A stretch of 64,000 nucleotides of DNA, taken from NCBI GenBank assembly GCA_964489425.1, contig CAZAYP010000013.1, positions 23,168 through 87,167 on the forward strand, written 5' to 3'. Each line of letters begins with the position of its first letter. Position 1 is the stretch's first letter. Position numbers and translations under genes: made by a program. The stretch comes from CAZAYP01 sp964489425 [NCBI: uncultured Verrucomicrobiota bacterium] (lineage in GTDB: Bacteria; Verrucomicrobiota; Kiritimatiellia; RZYC01). The notes under the pieces are model-generated. The model was not told the origin of the DNA and ran no database searches. It worked only from the letters and a program-made list of their open reading frames with translations. Below, in pieces: positions 1 to 12,100 of the stretch.

Positions 1-2846
1 AGGATGTGATCTTCCTGTAGCAGGACGGCCTCCGCGCCGCCGCCTACCGGGAGCTTGCCGATGGCCCAGGTGCTGCCGCCAACAAACCGGCTGAAGACCG
101 CGTTGCGGCTGTCGGGCGCAAACCACACGCCCTCATCGGCTGTTCCCAGGTCCGCGGTCAGGCGGCGCTCGCTCGTGCCATCGGAGTTCATGATAAAGGC
201 GCGGCTGGTGCCCAGGTCACCGGTGTTTGATTTAAGGAACGCCAGAAGGCGTCCATCCGGGCTGACGGCGCCACCCCAGTCCATGCGGCCATCGCTGACG
301 GCCAGCAACGTGCGGTTACTGGTGTTGGGGTTGTATTTCTTAATGCTGGTATCCGGCCACCACAAGGGATCCGTGGTGTAGAAAAAGGTGCCGTCCGACG
401 GCAGCACGGCGAGGATGTTCTGGCGGTCCGGCTCAAACAGGCAGACTTCCATGCCGCCGCTGGCCAGGTCCGCGTACCACAGGTCCATGCCGGTGTCGGT
501 ATGATAGAACCACGGGCCGATCAGGCCGCGGCTGTCGCGCGCCCACTCGAAGCTGCCCAAGTTGGACAGCAGGGTCTCCGCGCCTGTGACCAGGTCGCGC
601 ACGGTCGGCACGGCGCCGCCGGACGATCCGTCGTAGAACGCGATCTTCGTGCCATCCGGGCTGAGGCGCGGCCGGGTTTGTGCGCCGGCTTTCTCGATCA
701 GCTTCTCCACGTTGGACCCGTCGGGATCCATCATCCATAGGTCATGGTTGCCGTCGCGGTCGGAGTCAAATACGATCTTCTCGGAGAACTGGCCGGCCGC
801 GGCGTTGATCGTGAGGTGCAGCACCACGGTCTGCTCTTCGCCCTCTTCCGGCACGATCAAGATGCTGCCGTCATACAGGCCGGGCGGTAACACATCCGCG
901 AGGTAGATCACTTCCAACACGCTGGTGCCGCCGGCGCCCGCGCCGAGGTTGGTGACGCTGAACCAGTTCCCGTCGGCTTGGATGGTGAACGGCACGTCGC
1001 CGGTGCCGCCGCTGTTCCAAAGGTGGAGATAATCCTCGGGCGGCGTGGTGCCGGCCTGGACCGTGTTCTCAAGGCTGTCCGTGTCGCAGTCCAGGGCCGG
1101 CGTGACGCTCAGGGCGATGCCCAGCAGCATCGGGCTGTTGACGGCCCCGGCGGCCGTGACCTCGACCCAGGCCTGGTGGTCGCCAGCCTCCAGGCCGGCG
1201 GGATTCACGCGCCACGCGTGCTCCTGGCCGGTTCCGGAACTGCTGCCGCTGCCGGGCTGGACCACCAGCCATGGCACATCGCTGGTGATGGTGTAGTTGA
1301 GCGTGCCGCTGCCGGTATTGACCACGCTCAAGGTCCGCTCGACCAAGCTGGTGGTGCCCTGGGCCAGGGTCAGCGCCGGGTTGGTGCAGATGATGTCAAT
1401 GACCGGCCCGCTGTCTTCGACCGTCAGGGTGACCGGCACATACTGGGGCTGGCCGTCCGTGCCCTGGCCATTGACCATGACCAGGCCGTCATAATGACCG
1501 GATGGCAGATTGGCCGTGTCGAAGTCCAAGCTGTGCTGGTTGACCGTGTTGCCATAAGTGCAGTCCTGTGTCGGCATGGGCAGCGCCCACTCCACGGTGG
1601 ATTGGATGCGGTAGCACATCTCGCCACTCCCATTCGTGTTCCAGATGTCAAAGGTCAGGCTGGTGGCATTGAGGCCTTGCAGCACGCTGTTGCTCAGGCT
1701 TCCGGGCGTTACGGCCAGTACCGGTGGCTGATACGGCTCGACCACGTAATATTCCAGGGCGCCCATGTCCTGCATGGCCTTGCCGCCCGCACGGGATGGC
1801 CGCGGCCGCGGGTTGCCATCGTAATCCGTTGTGACGTCCGGCATGTCCCCGCCCTCGTCCAGGCAGGGCGACAGATCGGTCAGGTGGAAATCGTCCGCGG
1901 TCCAGTCCACGAAGCCCGGCTCGGAGGCCTGGTTGCCTTCGGCGGGGATCAGCGGGTCGCTGTCGGTGTAGGTGATCGATGAATTGCCGTCCGCCGAGGC
2001 ATTGGGATCAGCGGGCGCCACATTCGACCAGGCGATGCTGTTGATCACCACCGCGCTGTTGCGGGCCAGCAGTCCGCCGGCCTGCACGCCGGCCTCGTTG
2101 CGGACGATGGTGCAGCCCAGCGCCAGGCCGCCATCCAGCACCGCGCCGCCGCCCGAGCCGGTCTTGGGGACAAAGTTGTCGCGAATGATGCAACTGCGCG
2201 CCGCCGCCCCCGCCGCGGCGTACAGGCCGCCGGCCTCGGTGCCGGCGCTGTTGTAGGCCACCAGGCAGCTCTGGGCCACGCAGTTGGTGTCCAGGTACAG
2301 CGGCCCAACGCTCGATGAATTATACAGCACCGAACTGAACTCCACGCGGCCGCCCGCGGTGCAATACACGCCGCCGCCCACATTGGTGTCGCCGGCATAG
2401 TTGTGGGTTATATCGCAGCGGTACACCACCCCGCCGGCGTTGTAGATCCCGCCGCCAGCCGCGGTGTCGGCGGCGCCGTTGCGCACGGTAAAATCCGCGA
2501 ACCAGGCGTTGTTGGTCGTGATGCGCACGCAGCGGGTCTGGTTGTGGCCGTCGATGATCGTGTTCTTGCTACCATTGGCGCTCTGGACCATGAGCGGCTT
2601 GGCGATCAGAATCTCGGACTCGAGCAGGTAGATCCCGTTGGTCACCACCACGGTGTCCTCGGCCGCGGCTGCATCAATCGCGGCTTGGATATTTGTCGCC
2701 GCCGTGGCCCAGCTCGTGAACGGCGCCACGTGGCTGCCGGCAGGGGCGACGTAGTGAGTCGTTGCCGCCGAACCGGCTGGCTGCGAAAGCCCCAGCGCCA
2801 GCAGAACAACAGCCGCCACCGCTGAAATCCGTACGTGTGTGCCCAT
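1..2846 (-). CDS. Secreted beta-helix / BACON-like / TolB-propeller protein (3' end beyond window)
   Basis: The frame is open from an ATG at 2846 to the left edge of the window, so the C-terminus is missing (at least 948 residues). The N-terminus is a signal peptide (hydrophobic core VAAVVLLALGL, then an Ala-rich cleavage region). Residues about 35-370 read as a right-handed parallel beta-helix that ends in the choice-of-anchor-Q style motif (DxxGxPRPRP ... MGALEYY). About 370-690 hold two or three Ig/BACON-like beta-sandwich repeats with the phrase LTVxxxGTxxLxxTLSVxNTGSGxLNYTI. From about 700 on, WD40-like TolB propeller blades appear (FDSDRDGNHDLWMMDPDG, then SPDGTKIAF and SPDGRLLAF). A Shine-Dalgarno GGGAGGG lies 8 bases before the ATG. 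It is a surface or secreted protein; substrate unknown. It is transcribed divergently from the giant gene at 3137. Confidence 0.85.
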   Translation of the reverse strand, partial: MGTHVRISAVAAVVLLALGLSQPAGSAATTHYVAPAGSHVAPFTSWATAATNIQAAIDAAAAEDTVVVTNGIYLLESEILIAKPLMVQSANGSKNTIIDGHNQTRCVRITTNNAWFADFTVRNGAADTAAGGGIYNAGGVVYRCDITHNYAGDTNVGGGVYCTAGGRVEFSSVLYNSSSVGPLYLDTNCVAQSCLVAYNSAGTEAGGLYAAAGAAARSCIIRDNFVPKTGSGGGAVLDGGLALGCTIVRNEAGVQAGGLLARNSAVVINSIAWSNVAPADPNASADGNSSITYTDSDPLIPAEGNQASEPGFVDWTADDFHLTDLSPCLDEGGDMPDVTTDYDGNPRPRPSRAGGKAMQDMGALEYYVVEPYQPPVLAVTPGSLSNSVLQGLNATSLTFDIWNTNGSGEMCYRIQSTVEWALPMPTQDCTYGNTVNQHSLDFDTANLPSGHYDGLVMVNGQGTDGQPQYVPVTLTVEDSGPVIDIICTNPALTLAQGTTSLVERTLSVVNTGSGTLNYTITSDVPWLVVQPGSGSSSGTGQEHAWRVNPAGLEAGDHQAWVEVTAAGAVNSPMLLGIALSVTPALDCDTDSLENTVQAGTTPPEDYLHLWNSGGTGDVPFTIQADGNWFSVTNLGAGAGGTSVLEVIYLADVLPPGLYDGSILIVPEEGEEQTVVLHLTINAAAGQFSEKIVFDSDRDGNHDLWMMDPDGSNVEKLIEKAGAQTRPRLSPDGTKIAFYDGSSGGAVPTVRDLVTGAETLLSNLGSFEWARDSRGLIGPWFYHTDTGMDLWYADLASGGMEVCLFEPDRQNILAVLPSDGTFFYTTDPLWWPDTSIKKYNPNTSNRTLLAVSDGRMDWGGAVSPDGRLLAFLKSNTGDLGTSRAFIMNSDGTSERRLTADLGTADEGVWFAPDSRNAVFSRFVGGSTWAIGKLPVGGGAEAVLLQEDHI

Positions 2847-2868
2847 GGTATTACCCTCCCTAAACTTA

Positions 2869-2883
2869 GGTGTAATATACACC
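2869..2883. promoter_or_regulatory. 15-bp palindrome overlapping a candidate -10 box
   Basis: GGTGTAATATACACC is a perfect inverted repeat (6 bp arms, 3 bp centre). On the minus strand it contains TATATT (2879-2874), a good -10 match upstream of the leftward gene starting at 2846; the matching -35 (TCAACT, 2902-2897, spacer 17) is poor. It may be an operator at the promoter of the beta-helix/TolB gene. No experimental support; the assignment is inference. Confidence 0.35.
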
Positions 2884-2925
2884 ACCGCATTCTAAAAGTT
2901 GATGAGTAAATGCCGCGCGCCACTT

Positions 2926-3006
2926 TTTTCCAATGTTTGGAAAAATGACGGGTGGATTTTCCAATGATTGGAAAACGGCCGGCGCAATTTTCCAATGATT
3001 GGAAAA
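2926..3006. repeat. Three 19-bp palindromes at exact 31-bp spacing
   Basis: Three copies of TTTTCCAATGATTGGAAAA lie at 2926-2944 (one central base differs, ATG TTT for ATG ATT), 2957-2975 and 2988-3006. Start-to-start distance is 31 bp both times, about three helical turns, so all copies face the same side of the helix. Each is itself an almost perfect inverted repeat TTTTCCAAT/ATTGGAAAA. They sit in the 290-bp gap between two divergent genes for secreted proteins. A tandem operator array or a genome-wide intergenic repeat are both possible; I saw no further copies in this window. Confidence 0.8.
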
Positions 3007-3136
3007 CCGCGTCGGCCGTCCCGGCGTCGTCCCCGTCAGCGCGGTCGAAGTGGTGCGATCTCGGATTTACATTGGCGGCTCGCCGGAGTAGCGTCTGCAT
3101 CGGCAACAGTCGCCTGATGCAAACAACGGGGGCCCT

Positions 3137-6100
3137 ATGAAACGGATTCCGGTTCGCGTGATGATGCTGGGTCTTGTCGCCGGAACTTGCCTGCCGCTCG
3201 CCGGCCTGGCCGCCACGGTCCGGTTCACCACCAACACGACGATCGATAGCACCAACTCCCTTTACGAGGGCCAGGCGTTGATCGTGGACGGCTGCCAGGT
3301 CACGATCAATGGCACGCACCTGTTTGAATCCCTGACCATATCCAACGCCGGCGTGGTCACCCATTCCGCTGCCACGACGGTGGCCGAGTATGCCCTGCGG
3401 CTCACGTTGCTGGACCGCTTGCGCATCACGGCCGGCGCCAGCCTGAACGTGGCGGGCAAGGGTTACTTGTCCGGCCGGACCGTGGGCAACACCACCACCG
3501 GCGCGGCGGGCGGGGTGGCCGGCGGCAGCCATGGCGGCCTGGGCGCGGAGGACTCGCTCAAGCGCCAGCCCAACGATGCCTACGGCGATTTCCGCCAACC
3601 CGTCCGCCCGGGCAGCGGCGGCGGCGGCGCGGACGGTCTGGCCGGCGGCAGCGGCGGCGGCGCGGTGCGCGTGGCCGCGCCGGTCATGGTGGTGGATGGG
3701 TGGGTGGCCGCGGACGGCGCGCTGGGCAGCGGCGGCGGTGGCGGCAGCGGCGGCGCCATTTGGTTGGAGGCCGGTACGCTCAGCGGCAGCGGCCGCATCA
3801 CGGCGGACGGCCAGCCGGGCCTGTACGCCATGCCTGCGGGTGGCGGCGGCCGCGTGGCGGTGTATTACCAGCAGTTGGCCGGTTTTTCTTTGACCAATAT
3901 TCATGCCCGCGCCGGCACCAATGTGGTGAACTATTTTGCTGCGCCGGGCACCGTGTTTCTCAGCCCGTCGGCCGGCCTGGAAGAGTTGCGCGTGGCCAGC
4001 GGCGGCCGTAAAGCCGGCATGTGGACCCCGTTGGGTCAGGCCGGCGAACTTGGCGTGGGCGTGCAAACGCTCACGATCAGCGGCACCAACACGCTGCTGA
4101 TTCCGCGGGATGGGCAGGCCGTGCGCACTTGGAATACAACGATCGGACCCGGCAGCCGCCTGGCCCAGCCCAGCAACACCACGACCCGCGTCTACGAGCT
4201 GCGCCTGGTCGCTTCCAACCTGCTGACCATCGCGGCCGGCGGCAGCCTGACCGCCCAGGGCCGCGGCTACCGGCCGGGCTACACGTTTGACAACACCACG
4301 AACCACGGCCCGGCCGGCGCCAGCGGCGGCAGCCACGGCGGCGCTGGCGGCGCGGCCATTTCCGGCGGATCGGTCAGCCCGACCTACGGTGATGCCTTGT
4401 TCCCCGTGCTGCCCGGCGGCGGCGGCGGCACCGTGCTGGACGGCGGGTCGGGCGGCGGCAGCATCCGGGTGGATGCCGGGACCCTTGACTTGCAGGGCGC
4501 GATCAACGCGGATGGCGGCGTCTCGACCGTCTCCGGCGGCGGCGCGGGCGGCAGCGTGCTCATCAATGCGGGCCAGGTGCAGGGCAGCGGCTACATCACG
4601 GCGCGCGGCACCAACGGCAGTTCCGCGCTGGGCGGATGCGGTGGCGGCGGCCGCGTGGCGGTTTATTATCGCCAGGGCATGGCGCTGGCCGGCAGCCACG
4701 TGACCGCGTCCGGCGGCGGTCCGCTGCGGCCCGGCGGCACCGGCACGGTGTGGCTCACGACCCAGCCAGCCGCCCGCTGGCGCTTGCCCGTGCCGTACCT
4801 GTCCGGCCAGGCCACGGTCGGTTGGGATTCGGCCGGATTTGACCCGACCGGGTGCGCCGTGCGCTGCCAGGCGTTCCTGCAGGGAGCGGCCTACACGGTC
4901 GTGGATAACGCCGGGTACGTGGCCGGCGTGTCGTGGGACACCACCCAGGTGCCGGACGGCAACTATGAGCTGCGTGCCGTGTTCCAGGACCCGGCCCATG
5001 CGGCGACCCCGCTGGAACTCTACACCAACGTGCTGGTCAACAATGCCGTGACCTGGCACTGGGGCACCATCACCGGGCAGCAGACGTGGGCGACAGGCAC
5101 GATTCATGCCATTGCGGCGGATCTCACCGTGGCCGGCGGCGCGCGCCTCAACATCGCGCCCGGATGCCTGGTCAAGGTGGCGCCGCAAGTCCAAATCAAA
5201 GTCTTGCCATCGGGGACGCTGGCCGTCACGGGCACGGCCAGCCGCGCCGTCTGGCTGACCAGCCTGCTGGACGATGATCGCGGCGGCGATACCAACCTCG
5301 ATGCCGACCGCTCGCAGCCGGGCCCGGGCGACTGGCGCGGCATCTGGGTGGAGCCGGCCGGCGTGCTCCTGGCCAATGCGTTCACCCGCCAGGCGTATGG
5401 CGTGGAGCGGGTAGGGGGCCGGCTGCCATCGAACACGACGTGGCGCGGCGACACCCTGTACCATGTCACGGCCGACCTGTACGTCACCAACGGCGTCACG
5501 CTGGCGCTGGAAGCCGGGGCCGTGGTCAAGGTGGCCTCGAACATGACCGTGGTTGTGACGCGCGGCGGCCGCCTGGTTAGCGCCGGCACCTTTGGCCGGC
5601 CGGTGGTGTTCACGTCCGATGCGGACGACACGCGCGGCGGCGACACGCTGGGCGATGGCGACTGGTCGGTGCCGTCGCCGGGCATCTGGTACGGCATCAA
5701 CCTGCAGGGCGGGCAGGCCTGGCTCGATTACACCCGCGTGCTGTACGGCGGGCGGTTCACCTTGTTGAACATGAACCAGGCCGGCGTGGCCGCGCTCAAC
5801 GGCGCGCGGGCGTACATTTCCAACAGCGTGATCTCGCATGCGCTGTCCGATGGCGTGCAGTGCACGTACGCCGGGCTGGCGCTGGCCAACTGCGTGTTAG
5901 ACGATAACGATCGCGGCATCGCCGCGCTGAACAGCGCCACGGTCAGCGTGGTAAACTGCACCATCGCCGGCAACCGCCTGGGCCTGGCATGGAACGGCTC
6001 GCTGGCCACGGTCACCGTGTTCAATGCGATCATCACCGACAACATCGAGGCCGGCCTGGCGCGCCTGGCGGGCCTGGACTGGTTGACGATCCGCTATGCC

Positions 6101-9100
6101 TGCCTGTGGAACGCCAGCAACACCCAGAACACGGCCGCATGGCAGCCCGGCACCAACGGCAACCTGAACGCTGAGCCCGGGCTGAAAGATGTTTCCAACG
6201 GCAACTACCGGCTGAACTTCCAGTCGCCCTGCATCGACGCGGCCAACAGCCTGCTGGCACCGCCCGCGGACAGCACCGGCGCAACGCGCTACACGGACCC
6301 GCGCACCCAGCCCAAAGGCATTCCCGATGCCCACGGGGTCTATGCCGATCTGGGCGCCTTCGAGTTCGTGGAAAACGCCGCGTCAGACCTGGACCTGGTG
6401 GCCCGCAACGTGGATGGCCCGCAGGCCTTGCTGGCCGGCACCACGGTAACGGTGGCGTGGGCCGATGCCAACATCGGCATCGGGACCGTGCGCGGCGCGT
6501 GGCAGGACGAGGTGGCGCTCGTGCCGGACCAGCCCTGTCGCGGCGTGGACCGGATTGTCGTGGCCGACGTCGCGGTTAGCGGCACCCTGGGGCCCAACCA
6601 GTCGCAGGCCTGCACGGCGCGGGTGCGCGTGCCGCTGGGCACGGAAGGGACCTGGCGCTGGCAGGTCCGGGTGAACGCCCGCGGCGACATTTTCGAGGGG
6701 ATCAACTGGCGCAACAACGACTCGCCCCTGGCCGGTGCCGCCAGCCTGCAGTTGCAGGAAATCCGGCTGGGCACGACCATCACCGCGGCGTTCGCGAGCG
6801 TCACCAGCCCTGTGGGCTACGTGTTCCGCCAGGCGGCCGGCACCAGTTGCGTGGCCGTGCTCAACGGCGCCACGGTTAACGGCGCCTGCCGGCTCTATGC
6901 CGGATACGACTCCCTGCCGACGGTCCAGAACTTTGATAGCCGCAGCCGGGCCTGGAACCAGCCGGATGCCAGTCTCGACCTGCCGGCGGCCGGCGCGCAG
7001 ACCGTCTACCTGCTGGCCGTGCCGGAAGCGCTGCCGGATGCCGCGCTCGGGTTCACGCTGGGCGTCCATGCCGCAGCGTTTGCCCTGCGCTCCGTGGACC
7101 TGGCCGGCGCCGGCAACATCGGCTATGCCACCATTCCGCTCAACGGCGAGGGGTTCGGCCATGACCTGGCCGTGCGCCTGGTCCAGGCCGGCGGCACAAG
7201 CAACCGCGCGGCCCACCGCATCGTGGTGGCAGACGCGATCCGCGCCCTGGCCACGTTCGACCTGCGCGGCCTGCCCGCGGGCGCATACCACGTCGCGGCG
7301 CAGCAGGGGGCCTTGACGTCGGTGCTGAGCAACGCCTTCACCGTGGCCGTGGGCACGGGCGGCCGGTTCCGCGTGTCGCTGGCCATGCCGGCGCAAGTGC
7401 GGCTGGGCCGCGTCTTCGAGGGCACGGTTGAGTTTGTCAACGAAGGCGACGTGGACATACCCATCCCGATGTTGTTCCTGCGCAGCATGGACCACAACCC
7501 GATCTGGCTGGGCCCCATGGAACGCGAGGATACGCGCTACGTCATCCAGTTCCCGGCGCTGCCGGACGAGGATTACACCGCCGGCATGATCCGGCCCGGC
7601 TACCACGGCCGCATCCCGTTTTACTCGGTCATCCGCCAGCCCGTGTTTGGCGCCTCGCGCTACGAGGTGCACTGGCTGCCCAGCACGCTCACGGACATCA
7701 TGGACTGGGATAACCTGCGCGCGCACGTGACGCCGGCCGCGTCCGGCCTGCTGTGGAGCAACGCCTGGTCGCTGCTGGTCAACGAAATCGGGCCGACGGT
7801 GGGCGATTATTTCGCCGCCCTGGCCGCCGCCGCGGAAGAAGCCCGCCGCCTGGGGTTGGGGCTGTGGAAGCCGGAAGAGCTGATGTGGTTCATGATGCAA
7901 CAGGCCATGGCCGAGTATCCCGGCGCCGCCTGCCAGGGCCGGCTGTATCTCAACGATCTCAACCAGCCGTTACCAGGGCAGGCGGTCGTCCTGGCCGCGG
8001 CCAACGGTGACTTCTACGGGCAACAGAGCTGGTACGACGGCTCGTTCACGTTCCGCGACGTGCCGGCCGGTGCCTACACGCTGTCCGTGCCTGGCTACCA
8101 GTGCCTGGCCCTGACCAATGTGACCATCCCGGCCACGCAGCAACTGGCCGTGGTCGTGGCCGCCGGCGCTGGTGTGGCCGGCCGGGTCACGGCGGAAGGC
8201 AGCGGCGACCCCGTGCCTTTCGCCATGGTCATCCTGCGCGACCATTACGGCACCAACACCGCCCATGCCAGCACTGACGCCGCGGGCGCCTACGCGCTGG
8301 GCGGGCTCCGGCTTGGAACCTATGATATATCCTGCTGGGCGCCAGGTTACGTGAGCGTGGTGGACAACCTCCTGGTGATCAGCAACGGCACCGCCGCGGC
8401 AAGTTTCAGCCTGGCGGCCGGCGGCGTGATCAGCGGCCGCGTGGTCGGCCCGGACGGCGCCACCGGAGCGTCCGGCGCGCGGGTCTCGGCTTATGCCAGC
8501 GCCGGCTACAACTCGACGTTGGCTGGCACGAATGGTCTGTTCCGGCTGAGCGGGTTGCCGGCCGCAACCTACCGGATCACGGCGGTGGCGTCCAATTACG
8601 CGTATGGTCAAAATACCAACGTGGTGCTGGCATCCGGCGGCTTGACCACGGGCGTGGTGCTGCAGCTGGTCCTGGGCGGCGCCGTCACCGGCCGCGTGGT
8701 GGCGGCCGGCACCGGGCAGCCCTTGACCAACGCGATCCTGGGTGTGGACTCGCCGGTGTGGCTGGAAGACCAGCCGTGTACGGGCGCGGACGGCTCCTTC
8801 GCGGTCCAAGCCGTGCATCCGGGCTGGCAACAGGTCTGGTGCCAGGCCCCCGGCTATGTGCCCGGCGTGGTCACCACCCTGGTGTCGGCCGGCATCGCGG
8901 CCAACGCCAGCCTTGCCTTGCGGCCCGCCGGCCGGATCAGCGGCACGGTCCAGCTTTCCGACGGTACCCCGCTGGCCACCGCCCCGGTCTGGCTGATCAG
9001 CACCAACCTCGCAACCCTGATGTCAACTACCACCACGCTGGCCGGCGCCTACGGGTTTGCGGGGCTGGGCGACGGCGCTTACGTGCTGGCCGTGGGCAGC

Positions 9101-12100
9101 GCCCAGGGCATGGCCGTGGGCGCCCGGACCGTCAACCTGGGGCTGGCCGGCAACCAGGCCACTGGCCAGTTGCTGGTGGTGACCGGTGCGGTGGTGGCCG
9201 GCACGGCGCGCATGGCCAGCGGCGCGGTCGTGGCCAATGCCAAGGTCAGCCTCGGCCGCGGTGGGCAATGCTGGGCGAGCACGCTCACCGATGCCACGGG
9301 TCAGTACCGGTTCCTCCTGCTCCGGACGGGCCTTTGCCAGGTGGCGGTACTTGCGCCTACCGTGGCCCTGGCCGGCCGCACCAACCTGGTGATCCCGGCC
9401 GTCGGCGTTTACAGCGGCATTGACATCACCGGCAGCACCCGGCGGCTGGTTTTCGCGCTCCGGACCGCGCAAAGTGGAGTGCCTCTTACCAACGCGGTGG
9501 TCGAGTTGGCGCGTCGCGATTTCACGGCTGATCTGGGGTCGCTTTGGGCAGTGGCCAATGCTTCCGGCCTGGCTGTTTTCAGCAACTTGGCAGCGGGCAC
9601 GAGCTATGAATACACCGCCTCGGTGGCCGGCTGCATCCCTTGGGCGGGGAGCCTGGCGCTGACCGGCCTGACCACGCATGTGGCGCTCAGCCTGACCAAT
9701 GGCGGCACGCTCAAAGGGCAGGTGACCGATGCCCAGGGGCGCCCCGTGGCCGGCGCCCTGGTGACAGCTCGCGCTGCCGGGCCGGGCCTGGCGTTCACCA
9801 CCTCGTCGGGAGCCGCCGGCGCCTACGCGCTCGCCGGCCTGCCGACCGGCGAGTTGTCCCTGTGGGCCGTGGCGGACGGGTTTGCGCCCGCGGCCCGGAC
9901 CGGCCTGGTGATGCTGGCGGGCGTGGACCAGGTCCAGACCATCACGCTGGTTTCAAATGCCGTGGCTTGGACCGGCCGGCTGGCCGGGCCGGGGCAGGTG
10001 CCGCTGCGCCTGGCCATGGTGCACTGGCAGGAGGGTAACGGGTATGCCCTGCGCACGGCCAGCGCCGATGGCGAGGGCGGGTACGCCCTGCAGAACGTGC
10101 CGGCCAGCGGCACCCTGCGCGTGGAGGCTGACGGGCTGGCGATCGCCACGTTCACGTACACATCTCCGGCCGATCCGATCTTGAGCAACCTCCAGTTGAG
10201 CGCGTTCTCCGCCCTGGGCCTGCCGCCGGTAGCGGCCGGCCGGCAGGCTGGTCCGCGCGGGGATGTCTGGCAGGACTTCACCGACTGGCTGTGGGCCATT
10301 GCCCCGCGGCCGACGCGAAGCCCGATGGAAAGCGCCTTGAACCGGCAAGATTATCGCTGGGCAAGTCCCGTCAACGCCAGCTGCCCGGCGTACCAGAACG
10401 CCTATCACCATGCCCAGGCGACCGAGCAACTCATGCGGTCGGCTTTCTGGGGCTGGGAGGACTCGTACGAATACATCAAGGACATTAATTTCGGGTATTA
10501 CTTCCTGATGTTCTCTCGCGGCGTGAAGCTGAGCACGGAGATCATCCAGCTGGTTTTGCAGTTGCGGGGCATGACCGGTTCCCTGGTGGCGTCACGCCAG
10601 TACGAGCAATACGCGGCGTTGCTGGCCGGGGTGGAAAACACGGTGCCCAACCTGGTGGACCTGGCGTTGAGCCGCGAGTTCGGCGAGATGCCGGGCTACC
10701 TGATCGATCTGCAGGACATGCTCAATGCCCTGTCCTCGCTCGCTCCGGAACACTTGGTTGACGCGAAGTTCGCGGCCGCCCACGGCCTGGTGGTCTCAAT
10801 GATTTCGATCGTCATGCACATTTACAACCTGGTCAAGGACTACCGGGCCTGGGAAGAGGAGTGCCTGCGCGCGTTCAAGGACTATTTCCGGGCCGGGAAA
10901 CATTACCAGGAAGCGGTCTGGGCCCATTGGAATGCGACCGTCGCGGTTTACCTGGCCGCCAGGCAGGATTGCCCGGAGTGCCGCGATGTGTGCAACCCAT
11001 GCCAGGCTGCGTTTGGCCAGCCGCCGCCGCCGCCTGATCCGTGCTGCGGCCAGCCGCAGCCCTGCCCGGACCCGTGTGCCGGCAAGCCCTGCGGCGGGCA
11101 GCCACCGTGCGTGGGCTGCGGCGGCGCGCCCGGCGGCGGCAGCAGCGGCGGCGGGGGCGGCGAGCAATATCCCGACCCGCGCATGGACGGCACGCCCGGC
11201 CCGCTCCATTGTTATTACGGCTGCGACGACGATGGCCCCATCCCGCGCGGCTCGTTTGATCCCAACGACAAGCAGGCCACCGGCTACGGCGCAGCCGGTC
11301 ACATCGCGGAGCGTACGCGCATCTATTACACCATCCGTTTCGAGAACCAGACCAATGCCACCGCGCCGGCCCAGGAGGTCGTGATTACCGACGCGCTGAG
11401 CCCGCAGTTGGACTGGTCGACGTTCGAGCTCGGGGACATCGGATTCAACAACGTGGTGGTGCCGGTGCCGTCGGGCCTGTACGTGTTCGCCACCAACAGC
11501 ATCGTGGTGGCCACGGATGCCCCGCCCGTGAGCGTGTCCGCGGCCCTGGATCCTGCGACCGGCATCGCGCAGTGGCGCCTGCAGGCCGTGGATCCGGTGA
11601 CCGGTGGCCTGCCGGAGGATCCGCTCGCCGGGTTCCTGCCGCCCAACGATACCAACCATGTGGGCGAAGGGTTTGTCGCGTTCAGCGTGCAGCCGGCAAG
11701 CAACCTGGTCGAAGGCACGGTCGTTTCCAACGCGGCATCGATCGTGTTCGACGCCAACGCCCCGATCATTACTCCGGCCGCCATCAACACCGTAGATACA
11801 ACGCCGCCGGTCAGTGCGGTGACGGCGCTGCCGGAGATATCGCCGCCGGTTTTCAACGTGCAGTGGCAGGGGGCGGATACCGGCGCCGGCATTACCATGT
11901 ACGAAATCTACGTGCAGCAGAATGGCAAGGGTTACTCGCTGTGGATCGTGACCAACGCGACGACCAGCTGCCAGTTCATCGGCGCGGTCGGCTCGCGGTA
12001 TGATTTCTACAGCGTGGCCGTGGACGGCGCCGGGTACCGTGAGGTTATCCCGCGATCCGGCACCAACATGGTCGAGGCCGCCACGCGGATCGTGATCGGT

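Noticed and set aside
978-1982. 334-codon open frame on the plus strand
   Set aside because: It is antisense to the beta-helix/TolB gene, which has a signal peptide and clear domains; this frame has none.
2926-3006. CRISPR array
   Set aside because: Only three 19-bp palindromes with 12-bp spacers; too few and spacers too short for CRISPR, and no cas genes nearby.
2642-5839. 1065-codon open frame on the minus strand
   Set aside because: It lies antisense to the Gly-rich giant gene in a GC-rich region; composition is Arg/Ala/Gly/His-rich and no domain is visible. It is a by-product of the GC-rich codon use.
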